A stretch of DNA of 64,000 bases from Dicaeum eximium (lineage: Eukaryota > Chordata > Aves > Passeriformes > Dicaeidae), in contig VWZP01007931.1 in assembly GCA_013396995.1 (NCBI GenBank), positions 1 through 64,000 on the forward strand, read 5' to 3'. A program made the position numbers and the translations under genes. Below are positions 23,046 to 35,541 of this stretch, in pieces. Under the pieces are notes generated by a model. It saw only the letters and a program-made list of their open reading frames with translations. It ran no database searches and was not told where the DNA came from. Position 1 is the first letter of the stretch. The number at the start of each line of letters is the position of its first letter.

Positions 23046-26000
23046 TGTATTCAGCCTGACATGTGACTAAGCCTACTGATAACAGTGCAATTTATTCCTC
23101 TTAACATTGTGAGTAGTTGGGGTATGTGTGTGTGTGTGTGTGTGTATTCATTATTCATTCATTGTTTTACTTATGAATTTCTACAGTTCACATTTTATCA
23201 TCACTATCAATTTTCCCTTTTCTTTCCATCACTTGCTATGTTGTAGATATTTGCTTTTGTTTTTTGCTGGATGCTTTCATTTCAGTTTAAAGAACTTTAA
23301 AAAATATTTTTAAATTATTTTTTTACTCATGGAATCCATTCAAATTTTTATTCATTATTTGAGGTATTTATTGTATTAGCTGCTTCTATGCAAAGTTGTT
23401 TCTAAGTCTGGCCATACTTTTTAAGTATCAAATTATGTTTATTAGTAGCTGTGATTTCAAACATAGCACATCTAAGCTGATGGGTTTTATTCATGTGATC
23501 TTTTACTGTCACAATATCTAATGTCACATGCCCATATGTCAGAAAAAATGGTCTATTAGAAAACTGAAGATAACTTTCAGGAATAGCAATTATCTTATCT
23601 GGTACTTGCCATGTATTATAAAATGAAGGCATAGTCATCCAACATTGTTTACTTCAGACTTTTCAATGCCTCAGAAGTAATTAGTACAACATTTCAGATA
23701 GAAAATCTTCCCTTCTTCTCTTTTGCTCATTTAATCTATATTGATTTTAACAGTGTAATAATGTGAATCCCACAAGTTTCAGTACTATCAATTAAGGCAA
23801 ATTTTGCTCACAAACATGCAGTTCTAATTCTTCCTGTTTATCACCTACACTCTTGGTGCAGGCATATAGACAACTAGAATTTTATTTTCTTCAAGCATCT
23901 TGTTAGCTTGATGAATTTTATTCTTGACACCTTGATCTTATACTAAGTTAACTCTCCTTTTTTTTTATTCACCTTTTGCTGTTAGCTGTATATCTCCCTG
24001 AGTAATTAATTTAACTTCTCTTCTAGCTGGTTATCGTACTAGTCAAATATATGTCTGTGAAGCTTTTCTCATGAACAAAAAGAATTCAGCCCACCATATG
24101 ATGAAGAGTTTCACTTTGATGAGACAGCAGGAGATTAATGCACTAAAAAGGTAAATTGAGAACTATGATTGTGAGGAATTATGAAGTCTGGAAAGCTGCT
24201 TGAACATTTAAAGAAAGCAATAAATTTTGGATTTCTATGAATAACTGATTATATATGCAAGTATTTTCATAATGTCTGGAGACCATAGATATTGCTATTA
24301 TAGTAAAGAAACAGAAGAGACATTGTTATACAGAATGTACTATTAATTCTAAACCAATAGAGAATTCAGTAGTTGCATTTTCAATACAATCAATTCCATC
24401 AGCCTTAATCTTCTACAGGATGTAGATTCACTACAAAGTGTAATGTACAGTGCTGTGAATTAGATAGTCCAGATCTTAATTGGAAGATGCTACTATTCCA
24501 ATAAAAAAAAACAACTAATAAAAATACATCTGTTTCCTCTGAAAAAAAACTACTTGTCAATGTCCAGTTTTGATATTGTGAAATATTTTAGTTGTACATG
24601 TAAGGAATGCATTTATTTTTGCTGGTTGATGCATATTTATCCTCACAATTATGTATCCAATTTAAATAATAACAAATGCAAATTTTAGGGCTGATCTGTT
24701 CCAATCTTTTGCCATAAATGCTGTTAAATTCTTTTTCTTGATACATTCCTGTAGGCGTCGTTGAACTCTATGAATTTGAAAACAAATTCATTAAATACTG
24801 TGACTAAAAATGCATGGAATGTGTTTAAAATGTTCACTCAGCTCAAAATATAACATTTAAAAAGCTTACAAGTAAGTTATTTTACTGCCTTGTTTGTTGT
24901 TGTCTTTCACTCTATTGGACATCAACTAATATTTTTGTTTACTAGTAAGAATAAAACCCCAGATTTCTTATTCTTCCTTTCAGTTTTTTTCTGCTTTTCT
25001 TTCCCCTAGATGAGAACATTCCAGGAAGGCTAAGGTGCTGACTTGAGCTACCACTGCAGGGCGGAGTTGCATTCCTGCTTGTACTCCCCAGGTTTTTTTT
25101 CACTTTTGGAAATGCCTTACAACATACAAATTGTCCAGGTTTGGCAGCATTCCAGTTAAACCCATGTTCTAACAAAAGCTTTTTGTGTTAGCAGACAGGA
25201 TTGATTTTCCAGCTATGACAAAAGGCCAATTAGCATTCATGGCTTGTATATTGCTTTCTGATAAAATCCTGTACCAGAACATCCCTGACTGCAGTGGCAG
25301 AACTTCATTCTGTCAAGCCCATCACTTCTGTTGCTTTCATTTCAAAACAACACAACTTTGACCAGAAAACACAGGTTTGTGACAAGTTAATATATTCACG
25401 GAGATATGTAGCAGGTGAAAAATTACTTATATATGCGTATAAACTGACCTTAGTGGCTACTGTAAAGCAGCCTAATTATTGCACTCTTAGAATGACTATA
25501 ATTAATGCAATCTCCAAAGCACAAAGATATTAATATTTCAACTTCCTGATTGTCTGTAAATTTTCTGCACAGTGGTTTTAATGTGCAGGCTGTGCCATAA
25601 TTCACAACTAATCTTTCAATACTGTAGCTTTAAAGCACTGGTTCTTAATAAATTGCAGCTATAAAACTCTAAGTTTGAACTTAGCTCTTGTCAAAAACTG
25701 GCGATTTAAAACCAGACATAATCTATTACAAAAAATTAAATTAAAACAAACAAACAAAAGTAGATACCATCTGTAATGGTACCAGTTGTAAACAAGAGCC
25801 AAGTATTATTAACCAGGCCTAGATATTTAACAAAGTTGACTTATTTTATCCATTGTTTCATACAGACCTTCAAAATCTTAACTGTATTTCTATGGAATTT
25901 ACAGAAACAGAGAACATAATGTTAATATTTCCTACTTTAATGTTATCAAAAATTTTAAGTGAGAAAATCTAATAAAATATTTCTGCTATAAGTTTACATA

Positions 26001-26380
26001 GCCTTTCTTATAAGGAAAGGAAGCCTTTCTTATAAGGAAGACATGGTGCAGGCCACTTTGTCCAAGAATTTGTGTTAACCTTGAATTATCTGATACAGCC
26101 AAGGCACAGTTGAATAAGCTACAAAAGAGCATGCATTTGTGTCGAAAGGGATTCGTGCTGCAAATGAATCTTCTTCCTTGAGTTGCACCTAGTCTGCCTA
26201 AAGAGTTTTGAAGAACTCTATGAAAAATTTTAATAGAAGTCTTTCCTGTAAATATATTGTCTAAGATTTTAAGGCACAGATAGAATTGCACTCAGCAAGG
26301 GATATTAAAAAAAATAAGGCATTCTGTAAGCATTCAGAAAAGAAAGGCTGAAAGAATGTGCCTCTCTGAAAAATGAGAAG
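23046..26380. other. AT-rich intergenic DNA, nothing recognisable
   Basis: No gene. A (GT)n run lies at about 23123-23146, and a 22-bp tandem duplication at 26001-26040. Confidence 0.6.
26001..26040. repeat. 22-bp tandem duplication
   Basis: AGCCTTTCTTATAAGGAA occurs twice in tandem. Confidence 0.9.
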
Positions 26381-26709
26381 GGAGAAGTAGTGGCAACAGA
26401 CATGGCAGCCGGAGGAGAGGCTGTGGCAGGAGAAGAAGCAGCTGGCAGCTCAGCTCTGGTCACCAAGCCAGGACACAGCCCTGGCACAGCAGCATCCTAT
26501 GATCCAGAGCAGGACAAGCAGCTCAAGCATATGTTTCATCAAAGTGGGATTCATTCCAATGGGACCCACAGGTTCTGCCTCTGGAACATTAGACAAGCAC
26601 AATCACAGTGTAGATTCTCACCTCTGCTAATGGGTTCTTTGAAGAAAGTCAGTCCAGCTAAGGCTGGCAAAGCCTAGCTTGCCTTGGTCACTCAATATCT
26701 TTGGGTCAG

Positions 26710-26866
26710 GACTTTGCTGGAGGAGCAGGAGTTAATGCTGCAGAGTGCTTAGAGGAGCAAAAGAAGCTGGCAGCTGGATAACCAAGAATGGCTGCTGGAG
26801 GAGTGTCTGGAGCACAAGATGGAGCAATCCCAGAAAATAGACTTAACCATGATGAGACTGGCCAAG
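26710..26866 (+). pseudogene. FBF1-like exon A
   Basis: Preceded by GGGTCAG, starts LLEEQELML; after a TAG the frame shifts (CLEEQKKLAA in another frame), then returns to EECLEHKMEQ...MMRLAK, matching the FBF1 run that ends SLAK. The next bases, GTGTCA, stand where the donor should be. Stop plus two frame changes show loss of function. Confidence 0.65.
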
Positions 26867-27588
26867 GTGTCACAGCAGAGCTCCTTCCTGTAGCCTCCAG
26901 CATCACCCGGGAGGCTCCAAGGATGGGTTCTGCCCACAGAGGAGACATTCAGTACTGCCTACAGATATAAAGTCAGAGATATCACTAAGGGTGGTGAGAA
27001 CAACACTATTCCATGAGCAGTCTCTACCAGCATGTCTGGATGTCAACAGAAGCATTAGTGACCTTTGTCTCTATCCTGTGCCTCTGAGGAGTTTGGGCAC
27101 AGAGAGCAGAAGCAGCTGTCTCCATTTTAAGTCAGCTGACAGGACACCTCCCTATGCCATGGGGGTGGGTCCACAGTCAGTTCTGCTTCTGCCTGGGCCT
27201 GCCTGGAGGGAATATGTGGGACAGACCATGCAGCAGAACTCCTTTTTTAAGGGCTACTGAGGTGAAAAATAACCATTCAGGCATAGTTTTTCCATTACTG
27301 ACAAACTGCTGAGCCTTGAGCACACCTTATGTCCAACATGGTGAAGGGCTCCATCCTTCCTGGGGGAAGAAGTGTGTGTGTGTCTGTACAATCACAGGTC
27401 TGCCAGCCCTGGCCCACAAGGATGAATGGAGGACACTGCTCAAGTACTTGTTTTTGCTGTTTTGCACCCAGAATTGGCATGTGGGAGAAGTACAGCAAAG
27501 ACATATCTCCCTCCTCTACTTAGGAAGACATGAGATGGTTTCAAGAACAGGGAAGATAATGCTTTGGTTTCCCCTAAGCCCATCTTAG

Positions 27589-27764
27589 GAGCAGGCAGAC
27601 CTGAAATTACATGGCCAGAAGCTAAGAGCCAAAGAGGAGCAGCTGGAGAGGGACAAGGAGCAGCTGAATGAATCCTGGCAGGAGCTCCACCTGAAGAAAG
27701 AGAAGTTGAAGAGGGCCAAACAGAAATCCAGAAGAGGGAGTAGGAGCTTAAAAGCATGACTGAA
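27589..27764 (+). pseudogene. FBF1-like exon B
   Basis: Acceptor CATCTTAG then EQADLKLHGQKLRAKEEQLE, a heptad-rich coiled coil. The frame slips around 27725, after which the FBF1-like end reads IQKRE, stop, ELKSMTE before a GTAAGC donor at 27765. Confidence 0.75.
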
Positions 27765-27946
27765 GTAAGCATTGCATCTGTGCTGTAATTCACAGCTGTA
27801 CACGGGCCAGGAGCAAAGCTGGGGCTTCCCACTCCTTACAAAGTCATGAACCCTTATACTGAGCTGAGAACAAGGATATGTGCAAAGGGGTCTTGCCTGG
27901 GCAGTGATAGTTTCTGTTCCGTCTCCCCACCTGTTCTGTCTTGCAG

Positions 27947-28084
27947 TGCTCATGCCACAAGTATGAGGAAGGGGAGCAAGCCTTGCAGGAGGCGCACTGG
28001 ATAGAGTCTAAACACCAGGAGAGTTTCAGGGCCATCCAGAGAGAGATGGAGCAGCTAAGGCAGCATCAAGAGCTTCTGCACCAG
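27947..28084 (+). pseudogene. FBF1-like exon C
   Basis: Acceptor TTCTGTCTTGCAG, then 46 open codons reading CSCHKYEEGEQALQEAHW and on to EMEQLRQHQELLHQ. This is the best preserved block and has no stop. It ends CACCAG followed by GCAAAT, so the usual GT donor is GC here. Confidence 0.78.
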
Positions 28085-28159
28085 GCAAATGATGCCTCAC
28101 CTTGCATTTGAGTCAAGGGTTAACCTGAGAATTTAGGGGAGTTGGAGGATCAGTTAGAA

Positions 28160-28295
28160 GAGTGATCCTGTACCCTAGTTATAACAAGATGTTAGGTCAG
28201 TGTTGACAAGAGACAGATGAGATATTCTGAGGAAGCCAAGGATCCTAGTTATAGTATAACAAGAGATAGATGAGGTATTCTGAAGAAGCAGAAAC
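28160..28295. repeat. Tandem duplication in the FBF1-like intron
   Basis: Two diverged copies of a unit containing GATCCTAGTTATA, ACAAGAGA(C/T)AGATGAG and TATTCTGA(G/A)GAAG. Confidence 0.75.
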
Positions 28296-28443
28296 CATGC
28301 AATAGGTTAATTACAATTAAGTAGGCTCAAACTGAGATTAATTGACCAGGGAATCTAGCCAACTGNCATTCTCAGCCTGCAACCAGTGTGTCAAGGGCCT
28401 GAACCTTTGCCAACAGCTTCTGTTTCTCTGGGGGATGGGGCAG

Positions 28444-28579
28444 GACCATCTAAGCATGGCTCAGCAGAGGAGACAACTTGAACAGCTGTGCAATGAGCTC
28501 TCACACAAGAACCAGAAGCTGCTGCTGACTGAAGGCCAGGATTTCTATGCCCCTATGGATGGTGTTTCTTGCACGTAGT
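28444..28579 (+). pseudogene. FBF1-like exon D
   Basis: Acceptor GATGGGGCAG, then DHLSMAQQRRQLEQLCNELS, continuing through NQKLLLTEGQ to a TAG just before GTAAGA at 28580. An N at 28366 lies in the preceding intron. Confidence 0.72.
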
Positions 28580-29120
28580 GTAAGACAACTTGCTGCTGAT
28601 GGGAAGGGATATATGAGAGACAGATGTGCTTGTATTCTACTTCTCAGGACAGATGCTCCTGGAGTCTGCTTTAGGTCATCTGTGTAAAAGGTCAGCTGTG
28701 TGTTTGCCTCCTCATCTTGTGCAGGAGCTCATCTAAACTCTGTGAGCCAGGGCAGTGCTCTGATGGAGTAGGAAGGGAGAGGTTGGTGGGTTAAAGCCCA
28801 TTTGCACTGGAAGTTTGGGGAGGGCTCTGGTGCCTGTACACATGGGCAGCAAAAAATAACAGGTTGCTCTGTTGTCTTCATCTGTGATCCCTCCAACAGC
28901 AATGGCATCACCCAGTTAGATGTCTTTTGCAGGCAGGATGCATCCGCAGCACAGCTGGATGCACAACATCAGGCAGGATGCACAACACAGCCAGCTCCAT
29001 TGCATTCTATGCTATGTTACAGATGCTGAAACATAAAGATAGTGAGGTGGTGGGATGTGGAGGCTGGAAACAGCTGGTGGAAGCAGGGCTGGATAAAGTG
29101 TGACTTGAGACTAACATACA

Positions 29121-29131
29121 NNNNNNNNNNN
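29121..29131. other. Assembly gap (11 N) beside an 18-G run
   Basis: Eleven Ns, then GAGCAGA and about 18 consecutive Gs. The gap probably reflects sequencing failure at a G-homopolymer. Confidence 0.95.
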
Positions 29132-29391
29132 GAGCAGAGGGGGGGGGGGGGGGGGGTGGTGTTTCCTAAAATCGTTACTGAGCGGCTGGGATGGGCAGGC
29201 TCACAGAAACTGTGGACAATTAAAGGAGTGATAACAGAAGCAAGGACAGATAGTTCCTCACAGCTTTGCCTCACATTCATGAATAACATTCTTAGCTGGC
29301 TGGGGTTCTCCCTCTCCCACCCCATCCCTGGATAGGAGAAGCTGGCTGTCCCTGACTCTGATTTTGTGATGTCCCCATCCTCTCCTATCAG

Positions 29392-29446
29392 CCCCTGCTT
29401 CTCTGTTGTGCCCTTGTCTATGGAGACGCTCTTAGAGGCTTTGTCT
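29392..29446 (+). pseudogene. Possible small exon between D and the last FBF1-like block
   Basis: A 55-base stretch bounded by a pyrimidine-rich tract plus CAG and by GTAAGT at 29447. The splice signals are good, but I cannot match the encoded residues to FBF1. Confidence 0.3.
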
Positions 29447-29659
29447 GTAAGTCCCACTCAGAGTATGAGTTTATGAGTATGAGTTTATGGGCTTCAGAAA
29501 AGCCCCCATGCATCCCAAAGGCTACCATGGATGAGTGCCAGCCCACTGCTCCCTGCATGGGGGACAGTTTGGGACACTTCCCTCAGTCATGAACATCATC
29601 CTGGACCCTGTTTCTGTGTGACTCTCTCATACCCATCCCTTCCATTCCTCTCTTCTCAG

Positions 29660-29725
29660 GACCATGATTTCTGAGAAGGTGAGCGCATCTTTCTGGATTT
29701 CCTGAAGAAAATGCCCCACTGTCTA
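29660..29725 (+). pseudogene. FBF1-like terminal exon
   Basis: Acceptor CTCTTCTCAG, then DHDF, TGA, EGERIFLDFLKK, resembling the FBF1 C-terminus around DRDFLE.EQFFLE.LKK. The internal TGA at 29672 interrupts it, and the normal C-terminal tail is not recognisable. Confidence 0.65.
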
Positions 29726-29924
29726 TGATGCCATTCCCACACACTGCTGGAGGAGGTGCCATCCCCATGTGCTATCAAGGTATGGTGTGCCCTCCAATAT
29801 AGGGAAGAAAGTAAAAATAAATATTCCAGTAAAAATAAACACTGTCCGAGTGTTCCATAATTTACTGTAAATTGCTCAGTATTGTAGAGATGGACCAGGA
29901 ATAGCTTGAGAAATGGCATATGAG

Positions 29925-30690
29925 AATCTCATGAGGTTTTGCAAGGCCAAATGCTGGTGCTGCACCTCTCAGGGCAATCCCTGGTGCCAGCCCAGGCTGG
30001 GGATGAACAGATGGAGAGCAGCCCTGCCCAGAAGGACTTGGGGGTGCTGTGGGTGAGAGCTGGACATGAGACAGCCATGGGCACTCCCAGCCCAGAAAGC
30101 CAAGTGTGTCCTGGGCTGCATCCAGAGCCCTGTGGGCAGCAGGGGAGGGAGGGGATTTTGCCCCTCTGCCCTGCTCTGGTGAGACCCCACCTGCAGAGCT
30201 GCCTCCAGCTCTGGGGTCCCAGCACAGGAAGGACATGGAGCTGCTGGAGAGAGCCCAGAGGAGGGACACCAAGGTGATCAGAGGGATGGAGCACCTCTCC
30301 TATGAAGAAAGGCTGAGAGAATTAGGATTGTTCAGCCTGAAGAAGCTAAGGATTAGGGGCAACCTAATTGTGGCCTTCTAGTACCAGGGAGGTAAAAAGA
30401 AAGATGGAGAGACTTTATACCGGAGCATGTAGTGACAGGACAAAGGGGAACGGCTTCAAATTAAAAGAGAGATGTTTAGATCAGATATTAGGAAGAAATT
30501 CTTTACTGTGATGGTAATGAGGCTCTGGTACAGGTTGTGAATATCCTATCCCTGGAAGTGTTCAAGGCCAGGCTTGGATGAAGATCTGAGCAACCTGGTC
30601 TAGTGGAAGGTTTCCCTCCCCATGGCAGGGGTTTTAGAACTAGATGATCTTCAAGGTTCTCCAATCCAAACCTTTCTATGACTCTATAAT
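29925..30690 (+). mobile_element. CR1 LINE 3' fragment (sense), 3' end retained
   Basis: About 770 bases with CR1 ORF2 end and 3' UTR: GACTTGGGGGTGCTGTGGGT, CTGGGCTGCATCCAGAGCC, TGCCCCTCTGCCCTGCTCTG, GGAAGGACATGGAGCTGCTG, TATTAGGAAGAAATTCTTTA, CCATGGCAGGGGTTTTAGAA, CTATGACTCTATAA. Frames are interrupted, but similarity to consensus style is higher than in the other copies here, suggesting a younger insertion. It lies 200 bases downstream of the FBF1-like fragment. Confidence 0.92.
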
Positions 30691-33600
30691 GAGTATGTCA
30701 CCTGCTTTCAAAAATGCTCTTGGCATTTAAACTCTGAAAGTAAACTAGAATGCAGGTTTAAAGGGAGCAATGAGAGCAATTATACTTTGCATTTGTACAT
30801 CTGACTTTTTTGGATGCTGCATTTTATATCCTGAAGACTAGCACTTTTATGCTGCTCCATCTAGTCTAGTTATATTGGAAACTAATAGATATAGATTTTA
30901 TGCATTTCGTACCTTGTTTAAAGACTGGTACAATCAAATACATTAATTAATAATTACTATCAATAAAGAAATTCTAACATTCAGTTGTAGTTTTATTGAC
31001 ACTGTTTTCTTAGGAATAAGGATCTGATCAAGAGGAATGTTTCATTTGGCTTACATAAAGGAAACAAGATTAATTTTTAGATACTTATAAAAATGTATTT
31101 CAACTACACTGACCTCCAAAGAGGACAGCCTGTTTACCAAAGGTCAATCACGTTCAGAAATTTCAGAAAATTCACCTTTTGTTCATTTCGTTAGTAAATT
31201 ATTCACTGCTAGAACTTTCTCTATCCTCTGAAGACATTAATCATATAAATGCATGTTTGCCATTCATATAAAGTTCAAAACTTTCTTTGTCACATTCTTT
31301 AATAAGTGGATTATCTGCTTTCAGATATTTTTCTTTCTCAGTAAATGTACATATGATTATCCACTTTTTTAATATTTTAATGTGCTTTCTGCTGTTGTTC
31401 ACATAGGTGTTTAAAAAAATACACTATTTCAAACACTTTCGATTTTATATTTTTTTCCATCATGGATATCAATAATATTTACTTGCAGTGCAGCATTTCA
31501 GGTGTTTTTCCCTGTTACGTGTGCCTGTTTTTCAGCACCTGTATATGTACTCACATTTTTCATAACAATTCCAAAGATTATGGATTATAATCCAAAAATA
31601 TTCCAAGGAATGGTCGGCCAACTGGAAGCATAGCTTTGGGCCATTAAAAGCAAGTGACTAATCAGAAAGTGTATATAAGATATTGAAAAACAACAAAAAA
31701 GAACTTATGAAGGAACTGAGAGTAAGAAATTAGAGCTGAGCTTAGCTCAGCTTAGTTTAGGTTCACTTCTCTTGAAGGAAAAAAGATATCAAAAAACCCC
31801 ACATGAAAATATCACTAAATTCCCTCATTTTGTTTTGCAAAATTTTATACTTTTTTTAAACTTCAGAATGGAAGTAATTTATGTATAAATATGAATACAT
31901 ATTACATAATATTACATAATATTACATAATAATACATAATTATTATTACATATTGTTACATAATAATACATAATGTTACATTATGAATGCATAAATATGA
32001 ACACATTCATATAAATATGAATACTTATACAATGTTTAGAAAGACATATACAGGAAATAGTTGGGCAAGGAAGGGAGCTTTGATAAATGAACATGTGAGA
32101 GTTTAAAAATGCAGTGAAACTGTTGAATTAATCCAAATTTATGGTCATTCTTTTTTCTGTATTTGATGTATTGCTGCCCATTGAAAAAAGTAGGAAAATG
32201 CAAAATCTAACTGGAAATTCTAACAGGTAATATCGCATATTAGCAATTTTAATCCTGATTGTTTACACTTTCCATTTCAATTTGCATTTGGTCGGAGTAC
32301 CCAATAACTGTATTATTATATGTACACTTCTGTCTAAATTGATTCAAGAGGTATTTGAACAAATACAAAATATCAGCACTTTGCAAGAGAACTTTGGAGG
32401 TTATAAATAGAAGTTGTGTGAAAACAATTAGCAAGGGAAGACACAAGTTTGTGACTGGATAACAACCAGTGGCCTAGAAAAATCCATTTGTTTGAAAATT
32501 CCAGGAAAGGTATGTTTGAAAAAATCTTGTCAGTACTTCCCTCTGATTCCTGGGGTAAACTACAAAGTTATTGAAATTGGCAGTTTGAGGGATTTTAGGG
32601 AAATATAAAATAAAATAAAGTCGTTGCTTTACAGAACTTGAAGGGGAGCTGACAATAAAAATATTACTGGGAACAGAGATGATGCAGAACCAAATTCAAG
32701 AGTTTCCAAATTTCTTGGCAAACTGGTAGCCCATACACTGTTGCAATTTCTCAAAATACTTTGTAGATCTATAATGTACAAAATTTATTGTAAAGTTTTG
32801 TAAAGTAACTTTTTGTAACTTTTATTATAAACAGAAATTGTATTATCAAGTTAGGTTGTGAACATTTAAACTTGGGAGAAATCACTGTTTTCTTAACTAA
32901 TAAATGAAAAAGAAGAAAAGAACGAAGGAGAAAAAAAAAATCAGAAGCTCTCTGTAACACAAGTGAAGCTTGGATATCTTCAGGAACATGAAATTAATTT
33001 TAAAAAGCCTGATACTGAAAGATCTTATGAAAGACTGAACTTCCTTGCATCTTTCTGGCACAATGACAATTAACAATGCATTATATGGAATATTTGAAAC
33101 TTGTGACTCAACATCTTTAAACCAGGAAATCTTCACTCAAAGAAATTTTTAAAAAACCCAAGAGAGATATTACTCAGATACACTGCTGCATTGATCTTTT
33201 CAAGCATGACAGTTGATGTAAAAAAAAAAAAAAAGTTTAAAAAAAAAGACATCTGGGTTTAATATCTCTGTCACATTTCCTTGTCAAAATGATTGATTGA
33301 CAAACTTCAATATGCTTGTTGTCTTCAAGTGGTATCTGGAATTATATTTTGAGATGTGGAAATATACACAAGTATGTCTAAACTGAAATCCATTTGTAGC
33401 TAAGAAACAAGACAAAATGTCAGAACTGTGTGAGAGACATTACCCGACTTTTCTCAAATTAAATTAACAGTGTTGATGTTTCAATTATCGTCACTGAAAC
33501 TATATATTAATTCTTTCAGCTAAAACAAATTGAAAATTTCACATTCCATAGATGCTTTTCATAACTACTTTTCATGTCTTCTTACAAGTTTAAGCAGATG

Positions 33601-34862
33601 TCTCATCAGAGATGTGCTGAGGTTCAGTTCACAATCATAAATATTAGACATATTTTTAAATGGAAGGTCAGAATCTGAATGAAAGGACAGAATTGAATTT
33701 TTCTCTCTCTTAGCAGCCAGTGAATAGCTTTAGAATGCCATAAACACATAGTTATACCATTTGTTTTTTTCAATGTTATACCATATACTCTTTTCAAAAG
33801 TATCAGTCATAAATTTAAAGCATATGGGATATTACCTATTCCTTCTTGTTTGAAGTGATTGTATTATTTAAAGTTAAAGTTTTGACCCAGTATAGAAAAT
33901 GAGATTTCCAAACATTTTTGTTTGCCTTTCTACTGATGTCACAGTTCTGTGAAATTACATTAAAAATGAATATTTTATATTTTCCTGTCAGGAACAACAG
34001 CATGTAGTTTTTACAAATCAAAATTCACCTTCTCAAATTCTACAAGAGATTCTATTCTTTCATTCTTGCAAATTCTGTGTAGAGTAGTCCTCAGATTGAA
34101 TTTATAGGTACTGAATTTTGCAAAAGGGAAATACAGAATTTCCCTGTAAGGGCCACCATGGTGCATCTAGTGGATCCACCCTTCTTAGGTGGGCTATTTG
34201 CCATACTTAGGCTGTTACTGTCAAGCATCGTTCAGACATAAAATGAGCTTCAATTTCTCAAAAAAATGTATGGAAAGAATATAGTTCCATGAAATCATTC
34301 TGGTAGTTCATCAGAACTGTTAGTTTGTCAGCATTTAAAAAAAAATAAGCTCCTTGTTTCCATGTCTTTCTTCAGACCCTAAACCTGGCAGTGGTGCATT
34401 CCACTGCCATTTCACTATTTCGACCACCATTTATGAGACTGCACTGGCAAGGAAGCAAGTATTAGTTCCATTTGATCTAATACTCCCTAGATGGATCAGT
34501 GAGTTTTACATAGCCTACAGGTCACATGCAGAGGAGAGCCTGTGTCTGTTATCTAGTGTACCCATGAGACACAACCCTTATAACAGAGCTGAGTACTGCT
34601 GGCAGGAATCAGCTTCAAAGAGGATATGGATTTCTAAATAGTTTGACCTGCCAGACACTTCGGTACATTTTCATAAATGAAACTGTCTGTTACTGGGCAA
34701 TAATAAAAGGCTCCTAAATTGGCTTCAGGAAAAAAATATTAACTGAAAATTGAAATATTCCAACTGAGAATAACAGACCTAATATTTAAAGCAGCATAGA
34801 TTTTTAACAAACAACTCCAGATAGTCAGGCATTTGATAAGCAATTAATTATATTACTTTATT
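30691..34862. other. AT-rich intergenic DNA, about 4.2 kb
   Basis: No gene. Contains the ATTACATAAT minisatellite-like tract at about 31900-31985. Confidence 0.6.
31898..31985. repeat. ATTACATAAT-type short tandem repeat
   Basis: Multiple imperfect copies of a 10-11-base unit (ATTACATAAT). Confidence 0.85.
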
Positions 34863-34867
34863 ATAAT

Positions 34868-35536
34868 TGTTATAGATTCAAAGACCAGTTGTTCTAGAAC
34901 AAAGACCTGTTATATAGTTATGGCAGTTCAAGGTCAAGGGCCAATCAAGTTACAGGTTCCCATTTATTAAATGTTAAGTTATATGTTCCTGTTTGTTAAT
35001 TATTGTCTACACCTAATAATTGTTCTGTTTATTTCCCCCTGTTTTCCCCTCACCTCCACCCCCATTCCCCTGTTGCGTCGCGTGACTCCCACCGCTGCTC
35101 CCCTGCACGACGTCCTGCAAGATCTTCACTATACCTGTGAGGACTTCCACGTAAGCACATACTAATAAGCAATCAGTCTGTGGACTTTGGTCACCCCTAA
35201 CGAGCAAGCCACTACAAGGGTCATCATATTGACAACACTGTTGCGCAAGGAAATCCCTGAGGATCCGGACAGCACCATCAACGACTGTTGCCATGACTTA
35301 AATAACATCTAAGTGGAGTCACACCCCTAGACTTAAGAGCCAACTGCGCCTTCTCAACCATGCTCGTGAGGACAGAAGTCCCAGCTCCGGCCTGCGGTGG
35401 ATGGATCTGCTGAGCACCTCCTCTACACCGACACCCATTGGGAGCAGTGGTGGCGTGCGTGGCCCCCAAGCCCCCACCCCAAGGCTGATCTCAATAAAGG
35501 CATTTAACAAGGGAAGAAGTCTCTCAGCTCTTTTCA
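34868..35536 (+). mobile_element. Solo LTR, 669 bp, 5-bp target-site duplication (ATAAT)
   Basis: Begins TGTTATAGATTC, ends CAGCTCTTTTCA; ATAAT stands at 34863-34867 and 35537-35541. CTCAATAAAGGCATTTAAC near 35490 gives the polyadenylation signal on the plus strand. The U5-like part is GC-rich while U3 is AT-rich. The target sequence is AT-rich, so the duplication alone is weak, but it coincides with TG...CA ends. The 3' part is shared with the antisense fragment at 44603-44860 (AATAAAGGCATT, GACGAGCAAGCCA-type text). Confidence 0.75.
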
Positions 35537-35541
35537 ATAAT

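Larger units (their letters stand above)
26710..29725 (+). pseudogene. FBF1-like unprocessed pseudogene fragment (3' part, coiled-coil exons)
   Basis: Five blocks in order on the plus strand match the C-terminal coiled-coil half of Fas-binding factor 1, a transition-fibre (distal-appendage) protein needed for cilium assembly. Recognised pieces: LLEEQELML; EQADLKLHGQKLRAKEEQLE; KYEEGEQALQEAHW; EMEQLRQHQELLHQ; HLSMAQQRRQLEQL; IFLDFLKK. Each block starts after an AG acceptor, and the second and fourth are followed by GTAAGC and GTAAGA donors, so introns are retained and this is a DNA-level duplicate, not a retrocopy. Decay is clear: TAG in exon A, frameshift plus stop in exon B, GC instead of GT after exon C, and TGA at 29672 in the last block. 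Everything upstream of the C-terminal third is absent. The reading frame cannot make an FBF1 protein. Identity rests on remembered family sequence, so a search should confirm it. Confidence 0.75.

Noticed and set aside
29862..30381. Several 73-136-residue frames on both strands
   Set aside because: All fall on the CR1 fragment 29925-30690. The sense frame is residual ORF2, the antisense ones are shadows.
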